Shown here: in pieces, positions 9,228 through 15,855 of the stretch
How the letters are laid out: the number at the start of each line of letters is the position of its first letter
How positions within the stretch are numbered: the first letter of the stretch is position 1
Source of the DNA: SCUN01 sp964343975
Lineage (GTDB): Bacteria > Acidobacteriota > Vicinamibacteria > Vicinamibacterales > SCN-69-37
Assembly: GCA_964343975.1 (NCBI GenBank)
Contig: CAYFLU010000075.1
Coordinates: forward strand, 1-15,855
DNA: 15,855 bases
Direction of reading: 5' to 3'
Notes under the pieces: generated by a model
Database searches by the model: none
What the model saw: only the letters and a program-made list of their open reading frames with translations
Told to the model about the DNA's origin: nothing
Position numbers and translations under genes: made by a program

Positions 9228-10160
9228 CTACTTTCCGGTGAGCTGCTTCAACGCGCTCGTGACCAGCCCGACGTTGTAGTCGAACAGCTTGATGTAGTCC
9301 GTCACGTCCTTCTCACCGCCCACCGACGGCGCGAGCACGAGCACCTTGCCGCCAATCTGCGACGCGATCGCCTGCGGCGTCTTGAGGTCGAAGTACGGCT
9401 CGACGCAGATCAGCTTCACGCCCTGCGCCTTCATGTCGGCGATCAATTCGATCGTGTGCGACGGCGACGGCGGGATGCCGGGCTTCGGCTCCACATAGCC
9501 CATCACGTTCAGGCCGAAGCGCTCCATGAAGTTCGGCCACGACCGGTGGTATGTCACGATCTTCGTGCCCTTGTACGGCGCCATCGCCGCGTCCCACTTC
9601 TGCTCGGCGGCCGCCAGGCGCTTGTCGAAATCGGCGTAGCGCGACTCGAAGGTCGCCTTGTCGGCCGGCTGCAACTGCACCAGCCGGTCCTTGATCGACT
9701 GCGCGATGCGACGGCCGTTGGCCGGATCCAGCCAGTAGTGCGGGTTGCCCTGCGGGTGGACGTCGCCCATCGCCCGCGTGATCTGTCCGGTCGGAATCTC
9801 GAGGATCTTCACGTTCGACGACGCGTCGAGGTAGCCGTTGCTGCCGGGCTGGATTTTCGCGTTCCGCGCGCTGTTGATCAGCGGCGGCAACCAGCCGATC
9901 TCGAGTTCACGGCCGACGACGATCAACAGATCGGCGCGGTTGACCTCGAGGATGAAGCTCGGCTTGGGGTCCACGAAGTGCGGATCCTGATAGCCCTTGG
10001 CCAGTGCCGTGACCGTGATCTTGTCGCCGCCGACTTCACGCGCGAGCGACGCCAGATCCTCGGTGGTCGCGACGACGCGAAGACCGGCCGCGGCCGCGGG
10101 ACGCGTGAGCGCGGCCGCCGCCATCAGAACCATGAGAGAAGTGCGAATGAATGAACGCAT
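9228..10160 (-). CDS. znuA: Periplasmic metal-binding protein of ABC importer (ZnuA-like)
   Basis: The 310-residue cluster A-I (ZnuA/TroA/PsaA) solute-binding protein has a cleavable signal peptide (1-25, ending PAAAA). The three histidines of the family are visible: H61 in QDPHFVDPKPS, H141 in GNPHYWLDP and H205 in TYHRSWPNF. An acidic fourth ligand may be E254 in CVEPYFD, or D285/D288. The long helical backbone lies around 150-195. The His/Asp-rich loop that marks many true ZnuA proteins is missing, so manganese or iron cannot be excluded from this gene alone. CGGAGG is 6 bp before the ATG, and the preceding barrel gene stops 18 bp upstream, so it sits in the middle of the operon. The product would bind metal in the periplasm and pass it to ZnuB. 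Confidence 0.88.
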   Translation of the reverse strand: MRSFIRTSLMVLMAAAALTRPAAAAGLRVVATTEDLASLAREVGGDKITVTALAKGYQDPHFVDPKPSFILEVNRADLLIVVGRELEIGWLPPLINSARNAKIQPGSNGYLDASSNVKILEIPTGQITRAMGDVHPQGNPHYWLDPANGRRIAQSIKDRLVQLQPADKATFESRYADFDKRLAAAEQKWDAAMAPYKGTKIVTYHRSWPNFMERFGLNVMGYVEPKPGIPPSPSHTIELIADMKAQGVKLICVEPYFDLKTPQAIASQIGGKVLVLAPSVGGEKDVTDYIKLFDYNVGLVTSALKQLTGK

Positions 10161-10178
10161 GTCGTGCCTCCGTGGAAC

Positions 10179-11357
10179 CTAGAACACGTGCGCGCCGTGC
10201 GCACCGATCGAGAAATTCAGCTGGAACAGGAATTCGTTGCCCGTGAGACCTTCCGCGTAGTTCGTGCGCCGATACTGCCCACGCAGCTGGCTGAACTCGC
10301 TCGGCCAATACGTGATGAAGAACGACTGCCCTGTGTCGGTCAGCGTGCTGTCGAGCACGCGCTGCGACCGGTCGATGCGCACGCCGGAATACCACCGCTG
10401 CGCGAACTGATATTCCGCGAGCGCATAGAAGCCGAAGGACGTGTTCGGTGCGAGCGTCGTGCTCGACTGATCCTGCTTGCTCCACACGAGCTCTGTGCGC
10501 GCCTGGAACCGACGATAGATCGCGCGACGGAGCGGACGATAGCGGAACGTCGCATCGATGCCGAAGAGCGTCCGGTTCGCTTCCGGGCCGACATCGGTCG
10601 GACCAAAGGACGCCGACGCCCCGAGATCGAGATTCGAGCCTTCCGTGAGATCGCGATAGGCGCGCAGACGCCCGATGTAGTTCAGTTTCGAACGCTGGGC
10701 GCTTTTGTAGACGCCCGAGGTGCCGGCATAGACCTCACCGGTGGCCTCGAGAAAGAGGTCGCCTGCCGGAATGAGGCGCGAGATCGAGACCCCGCTGTCG
10801 GTCAACCCATCTTCCCCGCCCATCAGGTTGCTCACGATCAGCGGCCGATCGGCGTACGGCAGCGCGTGGGTGTGCTGCGTGTTCACCTTGCCGAACTGCG
10901 CGTGCATCTTGCCAACCTTCATCTGAAAGTCACCGGGCAGCGCGGTAAAGGTAATGAACCCTTCCTCGACGCCCATCCCGTCAGGCCCGGCCGACAGAAA
11001 GAAGTCCGCGCGGGCATACGGATCGACGACCGCCTGAAGCGACATCTCCACTTCCGACAGGCTCATCGTCGGGTCCGTGTTGTTGGGATTCTTCCCGGCC
11101 ACGCCGAGGAAGTTGGCGATGACCGACATGTCGGGATTGAACACGCGCCCGCCACCGGCCGGCATGGGCTGCCCCACCTGTCCCTGCGGATCCTGCGCGG
11201 CCGAGACGTTCGCCAGCGCATCCTTCACGGCCGCGCGCAGCCACGGCGACGTCGCCACTGGCGCCGAGGCCACCTGCGCCGATGCGGACGACGGCACACA
11301 GAACGCGGCCAGCAATCCGGCGGCCGCCGCACAACACACCACACGCGTACGAATCAT
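10179..11357 (-). CDS. Outer-membrane beta-barrel (porin-like) protein
   Basis: The 392-residue exported protein has a signal peptide (about 1-28, ending ASAQ), then a Pro/Gly-rich linker and a long run of alternating residues typical of outer-membrane strands. It ends in phenylalanine (HGAHVF), a BamA-type C-terminal signal. The segment LPGDFQMKVGKMHAQFGKVNTQHTHALP resembles the 'GKxxxxFGxxN' region of phosphate-selective or carbohydrate porins. Several histidines stand out (HAQ, HTHA, HGAH). I do not recognise a named family. AGGAG lies 5 bp before the ATG. It is 18 bp ahead of znuA, so it probably serves metal passage or the same stress response. A porin for metal entry is the simplest guess. 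Confidence 0.78.
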   Translation of the reverse strand: MIRTRVVCCAAAAGLLAAFCVPSSASAQVASAPVATSPWLRAAVKDALANVSAAQDPQGQVGQPMPAGGGRVFNPDMSVIANFLGVAGKNPNNTDPTMSLSEVEMSLQAVVDPYARADFFLSAGPDGMGVEEGFITFTALPGDFQMKVGKMHAQFGKVNTQHTHALPYADRPLIVSNLMGGEDGLTDSGVSISRLIPAGDLFLEATGEVYAGTSGVYKSAQRSKLNYIGRLRAYRDLTEGSNLDLGASASFGPTDVGPEANRTLFGIDATFRYRPLRRAIYRRFQARTELVWSKQDQSSTTLAPNTSFGFYALAEYQFAQRWYSGVRIDRSQRVLDSTLTDTGQSFFITYWPSEFSQLRGQYRRTNYAEGLTGNEFLFQLNFSIGAHGAHVF

Positions 11358-11430
11358 GATGCTCCTCAGCTCTCACAGACACACGCGCCGCCGCGATGCA
11401 GCGGACGTGACACCACACGATCAGGGGTTG

Positions 11431-11814
11431 TCAGAGAGAGAGCTGGGGTGGGCCGCGCGGCGAGACGGCGCGATGCGCCGGGGCGGACACGATCTGGAGC
11501 GACTCCGCCGGCCCGGCGACGACCTGGCGGCCGACGATCAGGTTCTCGATCTTCCCGAAGCGGGCACCATGCACCGCACGCTCCATGTGACAGAGCGCGC
11601 AATGCTCGATGGGATTCGGGTTGTTGGTTTCTTCGAAGACGGGCCCGCCCTGATGATGCGGCCCGACAAATACCGGGCCGTCAATCCCGGCGCACGCCGC
11701 GTCGTCTTCGGCACCGGCGTGGACGGCGGCGACCCACACGGCTCCCTGCGCGGACAGGAAGCCCGCGAGGATCAGCCAGACAATGCTCCGCCGAAGTGCC
11801 CTCATCACCACCAT
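11431..11814 (-). CDS. Small exported His/Cys protein B (HCxxCH), paralogue of protein A
   Basis: The product is 127 residues from ATG 11814, or 124 from ATG 11805 (MRALRRSIVWL), which has AAGG 9 bp upstream and suits a signal peptide ending near AVHA. The mature part has DDAACAGIDGPVFVGPHHQGG (37-57), HCALCH (71-76) and a C-terminal PRGPP. The order and spacing match the protein encoded at 14164-14550. The Cys and His groups suggest binding of a transition metal in the periplasm. The HCxxC core and small exported form recall DUF2946 proteins, but I cannot confirm membership. Both candidate start codons sit in a long stem-loop, and a possible operator lies upstream. It sits between the receptor and the barrel gene, in the same direction. 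A role as metal chaperone or buffer is inference. Confidence 0.72.
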   Translation of the reverse strand: MVVMRALRRSIVWLILAGFLSAQGAVWVAAVHAGAEDDAACAGIDGPVFVGPHHQGGPVFEETNNPNPIEHCALCHMERAVHGARFGKIENLIVGRQVVAGPAESLQIVSAPAHRAVSPRGPPQLSL

Positions 11815-11839
11815 CCTTAACAGGATGATGAGGGCACTT
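11794..11839 (-). promoter_or_regulatory. Long stem-loop covering the start of the second His/Cys gene
   Basis: On the minus-strand transcript AAGUGCCCUCAUC (11839-11827) pairs perfectly with GAUGAGGGCACUU (11806-11794). An inner stem AUCCU/AGGAU closes on GUUA, with one 6-nt bulge (GGUGGU). This makes 18 paired bases with no mismatch. The structure takes in both candidate AUGs (11814 and 11805) and the AAGG in front of the second, so it could hold translation down or mark a processing site. The mechanism is inferred; the base pairing is read directly. Confidence 0.65.
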
Positions 11840-11868
11840 TATCAAGGTTTCGCCATCGTCCAGATGAA
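11839..11868 (-). promoter_or_regulatory. Candidate internal promoter for the second His/Cys gene
   Basis: On the minus strand TTCATC (11868-11863) and TGATAA (11844-11839) are spaced 18 bp, a moderate match to -35 and -10 hexamers. The -35 overlaps the candidate operator at 11864-11879. A start near 11832 would drop part of the 5' arm of the stem-loop, so the hairpin would be complete only in read-through transcripts from the receptor gene. Confidence 0.35.
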
Positions 11869-11879
11869 CGTTCGTTAAT
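11864..11879. promoter_or_regulatory. Candidate Zur/Fur-family operator, internal site
   Basis: ATGAACGTTCGTTAAT is a dyad with 12 of 16 symmetrical positions (ATnAACGnnCGTTnAT) in the gap between the receptor stop codon and the second His/Cys gene. It shares 12 of 16 bases, in the same orientation, with the site at 14579-14594. An AT-rich dyad before metal-uptake genes is what a Zur site would look like; the regulator itself is not in the window. Confidence 0.4.
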
Positions 11880-14069
11880 CTAGAACTTGATGGTGTAGCT
11901 CAGCCGCACGTCCCGTCCGACCTCAGGCGCGAGATCCTTCAAGTAGTTCAAGTGACTGCGGTACAACGTGTTACCCACGTTGTCCACCCGAAGCGCGAGC
12001 GTGTGCAGCGTCGTGCCACTCACGAAGCTGTAGGCCGCGTAGGCCTTGAACAGCCCGTAGCCGTCCGTCGGGGTTTCGTTCAGCGCACCGCCGGCGAGTG
12101 GCGTGGTGAATACCCGGTTCTGGCTGTTGACCAGCGACACATCCGCGCCAATCTGGAACGCGTTGTACTGGTAGCGCAGCCCGAGCCGGCCCCTGAGCGG
12201 CGGAATGCGCGGCAGCGGCACGCTGAGCGTGCTCAACTGCCCCCGCACGTAGTCGAGTCCGGCTTCCGCGGTGAGCGCCGACGTGAGGTGCAGATCGAGA
12301 TGGGACTCGATGCCCTGCAGCACGGCGTCCCCCTGCGTGAACACCGCCACCGGCAGATCCTCGTCAACCTCGCCGGTCAAGCGACGGTAGATGTAGTTGT
12401 TCACGTGGTTGTAGAAGTAGGCCACTTCGCCGGAGGCCACCGCAGACTGCCAGCGGAAGGAAACATCCACGCCAGTCGCATACTCCGACTTCAGGGTGTC
12501 ATCGCCGACTTCGAACGCGTTGTTGCCGCCGTGCGGCCCGTTGAAATACAGCTCCTCGAGCGCGGGGTTGCGCGCGGCGCGCGCCAGGCTCACAGCAACC
12601 GTGGTCTGATCGGACGGGTGCACGAGGAACCCGAGGGAGCCTGAGAAGTTCGTGAAGTCGCGCCCGGTCAGGCCCTTCGGCGTGTACGACGTGCGATCGA
12701 TGCGGCCACCGAACTGGAAGGACGCGTGCGGCCCCAGCGCCGCTTCTTCATACAGGAACGCCGCGGCGGCTTTCTGATCGACCGGCGGCGACAGCACTTC
12801 GTCGCCCGTGGCCGAGAAGGACCGCGTCATGCCCCAGCCCCCGACGGTACCTTTGAACGCGCCCACCTGCTGATGATTCGCCAGCACTTCGAACTCGTTC
12901 GTGTCGTTCTTGAACGACGTGGCGATGACGTCGCCATCCATTTCGTCGTGCTGATAGCGACGGGCGCCAAACGTCACGCGATAGGAATTGATGAAGCCGC
13001 CCAGATTCCGCTGCTCCGCACGGAAATCGAAGAGCGTGCGTCGCGGATTGAGGTTGGTATCGCCTTCCTCCACGAGCGGAATCCCGTAGCGGTTCTTGTC
13101 GTAGCCGACGCTCGCTCCGACGTAGCCGTTCTCACCGACGAAGCCGGCACCGATCTGAAACGCGCCGCCGCGATTGAACGAGTTCGACACGGTGCCGTTC
13201 GGCGTGCGGTAGTCGCCGGAGCGATGCCCGTTGGCTGACAGGTGCAGCGCGAACTTGCCGCTCCCCACGCTGAGGTCCCCGGCGCCCACCGTCTCGCGGG
13301 CGGCCGATCCAGTATCGAACGTCAGGGTGCCGCTCGGCTTGGCCACACGCTCGGTCGGCACGTTCTTCGTCACCACGTTCACGAGCCCACCGATCGCATT
13401 CGCGCCGTAGAGCAACGTCGCGGGTCCGCGCACCACTTCGATCTTCTGCGCGGCCGCCGGGTTCACGTTGACGCCGTGATCGCCCGACTGGCTCGAGAGA
13501 TCGCCCATCCGCTGCCCGTCTTCGAGCACGAGCACGCGATCGCCATCCAGGCCGCGAATCACCGGCCGTGCCGGCCCGGGACCGAACCCGCGCGTGGCCA
13601 CGCCCGGCTCATTCGCCAGTGTGCCCGCGAGCGTTGCCTGCAGGGCCTTCGCCAGTTCCTGGCCGCCCAGCACATTCGTCGCCTGATACGCGTCGAACTG
13701 GCTGCGCGCATCGGGACTCACCGAGGTCACTTCCGAAAAATGCAGGTCCGCCGTCAACTGCACGTCCACGGTCACCGCCGCCGTGGCCACCGTGACGTCC
13801 TGACGCGGCACCTGATAGCCGTCCACGCGCACGACGAGGTGATAGGTCCCCGCCGGCACGCCACTGAATACATACTTCCCGTTCGCGTCGGTCTTCGTCT
13901 CGCGATTGCCCTTCGGCGATTCGAGCACCACCAACGCGGCCGCCACCGGCGCGGCGCCCGTGACATTGGTCACCGTGCCCGACACCGCGACGCCGCTCTG
14001 CGCCCACGCGCGCGCTTCCGTCGCCCCGGCCAACAGCCAGCAGGCGAGCAGTACACACAGCTTCTTCAT
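11880..14069 (-). CDS. znuD: TonB-dependent outer-membrane receptor, ZnuD-like
   Basis: The 729-residue receptor has a signal peptide (1-24, ending ARAWAQ) and a carboxypeptidase-regulatory-like domain (about 27-105, GTVTNVTGAAPVAAALVVLE ... TDANGKYVFSGVPAGTYHL). A plug domain (about 110-235) and a 22-strand type barrel follow, ending SYTIKF with terminal Phe. The plug has RGLDGDRVLVLEDGQRMGDL and QSGDHGVNVNP with EVVRGPATLLYGANAIGGLVN, which closely follow the ZnuD zinc receptors of Neisseria. GPHGGNNAFEVGD in the barrel is also shared with that group. The N-terminal extra domain is common in Bacteroidetes and Acidobacteria. GAGGA lies about 9 bp before the ATG. Zinc is inferred from ZnuD likeness plus the ZnuA/ZnuB genes downstream. 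No His-rich loop is seen, and copper or another metal remains possible. Confidence 0.9.
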   Translation of the reverse strand: MKKLCVLLACWLLAGATEARAWAQSGVAVSGTVTNVTGAAPVAAALVVLESPKGNRETKTDANGKYVFSGVPAGTYHLVVRVDGYQVPRQDVTVATAAVTVDVQLTADLHFSEVTSVSPDARSQFDAYQATNVLGGQELAKALQATLAGTLANEPGVATRGFGPGPARPVIRGLDGDRVLVLEDGQRMGDLSSQSGDHGVNVNPAAAQKIEVVRGPATLLYGANAIGGLVNVVTKNVPTERVAKPSGTLTFDTGSAARETVGAGDLSVGSGKFALHLSANGHRSGDYRTPNGTVSNSFNRGGAFQIGAGFVGENGYVGASVGYDKNRYGIPLVEEGDTNLNPRRTLFDFRAEQRNLGGFINSYRVTFGARRYQHDEMDGDVIATSFKNDTNEFEVLANHQQVGAFKGTVGGWGMTRSFSATGDEVLSPPVDQKAAAAFLYEEAALGPHASFQFGGRIDRTSYTPKGLTGRDFTNFSGSLGFLVHPSDQTTVAVSLARAARNPALEELYFNGPHGGNNAFEVGDDTLKSEYATGVDVSFRWQSAVASGEVAYFYNHVNNYIYRRLTGEVDEDLPVAVFTQGDAVLQGIESHLDLHLTSALTAEAGLDYVRGQLSTLSVPLPRIPPLRGRLGLRYQYNAFQIGADVSLVNSQNRVFTTPLAGGALNETPTDGYGLFKAYAAYSFVSGTTLHTLALRVDNVGNTLYRSHLNYLKDLAPEVGRDVRLSYTIKF

Positions 14070-14163
14070 GAAATTCGATCCTCACCACACACACCACGAA
14101 ACACACGAGCATCCTGGCGCCGCGTGCGAACACGCTGCGCCAACGATGCACAACAACACGCGT

Positions 14164-14550
14164 CTAGCTGGAGTGAGTGGGAGGACCGCGAGGGACGAAG
14201 GGCGAACGTTCGGTGCCGGCGGCAAGCACACGATCGGCCGCCACCAGGCGGACCACCGTGCGCGGCGGCACGACCGTCGCCACCGCCACCACGCGCACGG
14301 AACCGAACGCGTGGTGCAGATGGCAGAGCACACAGTGGTCGGCCGGCCCGGCCGGCACTGGCGCTTCCACCTGCGGTCCGCCACGGTGGTGCGGACCGAC
14401 TTCGACGGCGCCGTCCATCGCCGCACACGCGGCGTCGTCATCGGCCGCAGCATGCCGCCATGACGCCCACACGTCCACCTGAACAGCGAACAGGGCGCAC
14501 AGCAACAGCCATGCGACGCGGTGACGGAACGGCTTCATCGGAGGACCCAT
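14164..14550 (-). CDS. Small exported His/Cys protein A (HCxxCH), first gene of the metal cluster
   Basis: The product is 128 residues from ATG 14550, or 124 from ATG 14538 (MKPFRHRVAWLLL), which gives a better signal peptide. The mature part has DDDAACAAMDGAVEVGPHHRGG (37-58), HCVLCHLHH (72-80) and a C-terminal PRGPP (120-124). The layout is the same as in the protein at 11431-11814, so the two are paralogues that bracket the TonB receptor. Seven His/Cys residues lie within 54-80, which points to metal binding in the periplasm. The HCxxC core recalls DUF2946, without proof. No good Shine-Dalgarno precedes either start. The gene stops 94 bp before the receptor and lies just behind a candidate operator. 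Function as zinc buffer, sensor or chaperone is inference. Confidence 0.72.
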   Translation of the reverse strand: MGPPMKPFRHRVAWLLLCALFAVQVDVWASWRHAAADDDAACAAMDGAVEVGPHHRGGPQVEAPVPAGPADHCVLCHLHHAFGSVRVVAVATVVPPRTVVRLVAADRVLAAGTERSPFVPRGPPTHSS

Positions 14551-14574
14551 CGTCGCACGAAAGCGCCGCGACCC

Positions 14575-14594
14575 GAAAATGAATGTTTTCTAAT
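14575..14594. promoter_or_regulatory. Candidate Zur/Fur-family operator, divergent promoter region
   Basis: ATGAATGTTTTCTAAT (14579-14594) resembles the internal site at 11864-11879 in 12 of 16 positions. The overlapping GAAAA-TGAATG-TTTTC (14575-14590) is a perfect 5-bp inverted repeat with a 6-bp centre, reminiscent of the AT-rich GAAAA/TTTTC arms in actinobacterial Zur boxes. The site lies 29 bp from the start of His/Cys gene A and 34 bp from the divergent peptidase start, so it could act on both. TCTAAT (14589-14594) may be a -10 for the rightward gene. Confidence 0.4.
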
Positions 14595-14627
14595 GCCGCC
14601 GCCGGTGGGTCTGCGGCGTCCTACTGT

Positions 14628-15855
14628 ATGTCCATGCGTCTTCGTCACCGGCTGCTCATCTGCGCCCTGCTGTTCGCGGGAGGCTCCGCGTACCCGCTGG
14701 CGCAAGCGACGCCCACCGTCACCCAGACCCTCACACCGGCCGACACCGGGCGGTGGGAATCACTCGTCGTGTCCGACTCGCACCTCGGCTTCTCGCCGGA
14801 CGGTGCGGTGCTCGCGTATCGCATCGATCGATCCGACTGGGACGACGAACTGCGCGTGCTGCGACGCGCCGATGGCCGCACGCTGGTGATTCCGCTGGGG
14901 CGCGACCCGGAGTACTCCGCGGATGGCCGCTGGCTGCGCTACACGATCGGCCACGCGCAAAGTGGGCGATCGCGCAGCAGCTCACGCGATGGGCTCGGAC
15001 TTCTGCGACTCGACACGTGGACCGAGACGCGCGTGGATGACGTGGAGTCGGCCGCGTTCAGTGGCGATGGCGCGTTCATTGCCATCGAACACGGCGCGGC
15101 ACGCGCCGCCGGCGGCCGCGGCGGTTCGGCGCGCCGCACGAACGAGGCGCCGCTCGTGCTGACGGTGCGCGCGCTCGACAGCGGCACCGAGACGTCGTTC
15201 GAGAACGTGCAGCAGTTTGTGTGGCAACCGCACGGCCATCGTCTCGCCCTCGCCATGGGCGGCGACAACCAGGGCAGCGCGCGGTTGCAACTCGTTGATG
15301 CGGCCGGCAGTGGCGCGGCCGCGACGTCGGTGCTCGACGACACCGCAGCGACGTATTCGCGACTCGCCTGGCGCGACGATGGCCGTGACCTCGCGTACGC
15401 GCGCGTGCACCCGGCGCGCGGCGCGGCCGCGCCGGTCGTGGACATCGTGGTCGCGCGTGGCGCCGGCCTCGGACAGCGTGCGCTGACCGTCACGGGGTCC
15501 GACAGCCTCCCGAACGGCACGCGGCTGTCCACCGCGCGGCCGCTGGCCTGGTCGGCGGACGGCGCGTTCGTCTTCGCCGGGCTCGCCGACGGCGCCGAGA
15601 CTCCGGCGGCGAGCCGCGCCGACGAGTCTCGCGTACGCATCTGGCACTGGACCGACGTCAAGGTGATGCCGCGCCAAGTCGTCGACGCCGACAAAGACCG
15701 TCGCCGCTCCCGCATTGGCGCGGTCGTGATCGATGAGCATCGCGTGGTGCCCCTCACGCTCGCGCTCGATGCGGCGATGACACCGCTGGGTGCCACCGGA
15801 CGGGTGCTCGTCACCGACTGGCACGCGAATGCGCTCGCGCACACACTCGGCCGGC
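14628..15855 (+). CDS. Exported beta-propeller protein, likely S9 (prolyl oligopeptidase) family, 3' end outside window
   Basis: An open frame of 409 codons runs from the ATG at 14628 to the window edge without a stop. The N-terminus is a signal peptide (MRLRHRLLICALLFAGG ... PLAQA). After it, WD40/PD40-like blade motifs repeat: LGFSPDGAVLAYRID, YSADGRWLRYTIG, FSGDGAFIAIEHG, WQPHGHRLALAMG, WRDDGRDLAYARV and WSADGAFVFAGLAD. Such a propeller after a signal peptide is the N-terminal half of many exported S9 peptidases, whose catalytic alpha/beta-hydrolase would lie beyond the window. A TolB-like or other propeller protein is the alternative. The second ATG at 14634 may be the true start, because TACTGT (14622-14627) could be a -10 giving a leaderless message. 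No Shine-Dalgarno is present. It diverges from the metal cluster across a 77-bp gap. Confidence 0.75.
   Translation, partial: MSMRLRHRLLICALLFAGGSAYPLAQATPTVTQTLTPADTGRWESLVVSDSHLGFSPDGAVLAYRIDRSDWDDELRVLRRADGRTLVIPLGRDPEYSADGRWLRYTIGHAQSGRSRSSSRDGLGLLRLDTWTETRVDDVESAAFSGDGAFIAIEHGAARAAGGRGGSARRTNEAPLVLTVRALDSGTETSFENVQQFVWQPHGHRLALAMGGDNQGSARLQLVDAAGSGAAATSVLDDTAATYSRLAWRDDGRDLAYARVHPARGAAAPVVDIVVARGAGLGQRALTVTGSDSLPNGTRLSTARPLAWSADGAFVFAGLADGAETPAASRADESRVRIWHWTDVKVMPRQVVDADKDRRRSRIGAVVIDEHRVVPLTLALDAAMTPLGATGRVLVTDWHANALAHTLGR

Noticed and set aside
11431..11445. Short GA/CT repeat at the end of the second His/Cys gene
   Set aside because: Only about five repeat units, encoding the natural C-terminus; too short to suggest a phase-variable tract.
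10164..11828. A 554-codon open frame on the plus strand
   Set aside because: It lies antisense to the barrel and second His/Cys genes, is rich in Arg/Pro/Ala with no domain pattern, and arises from high GC at third codon positions.
14939..15844. Long minus-strand frames at the right edge (about 300 codons)
   Set aside because: They are opposite the propeller-containing frame that has a signal peptide and repeated SPDG-type blade motifs. The minus-strand products are Ser/Arg/Ala-rich without motif.

Overview
The window is high-GC DNA carrying typical bacterial single-copy style genes: short gaps, overlapping convergent ends and several starts without a clear Shine-Dalgarno. The mix of a TonB-dependent receptor with an N-terminal carboxypeptidase-regulatory-like domain, CstA, a GH28 enzyme and a propeller-type S9 peptidase suggests an acidobacterium (perhaps Vicinamibacteria); this is inference from gene style, not from a marker gene. 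A 100-N scaffold gap flanked by an exact 55-bp duplication shows that this is a draft or metagenome assembly.

Left part (1-8280): the tail of a LuxR-type regulator, an MbfA-like ferritin/VIT1 iron exporter, a small unknown membrane protein, cstA (leftward) and dedA (rightward) whose 5' ends overlap, an ArnT/PMT-type glycosyltransferase cut artificially by the gap, a divergent MFS exporter, and a GH28 polygalacturonase-like gene that lacks its N-terminal part. These are mostly envelope and transport functions with no common pathway.

Right part (8331-14594): a leftward cluster that reads as one metal (most likely zinc) acquisition locus. In order of transcription it holds a small exported His/Cys protein, a ZnuD-like TonB receptor, a second small His/Cys protein paralogous to the first, an outer-membrane barrel protein, a ZnuA-like binding protein and a ZnuB-like permease, closed by a strong intrinsic terminator at 8331-8367. 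No ATPase subunit is present. Similar 16-bp AT-rich sites lie upstream of both small-protein genes and are candidate Zur (Fur-family) operators. The second small gene starts inside a long stem-loop that would bury its start codons.

Proposed working model: the receptor brings metal over the outer membrane, the two HCxxCH proteins may buffer or hand it over in the periplasm, and ZnuA/ZnuB import it with an ATPase encoded elsewhere. The pair of small proteins is the least described part and the best candidate for something new. At the right edge a propeller-containing S9-type peptidase gene starts divergently and runs out of the window.
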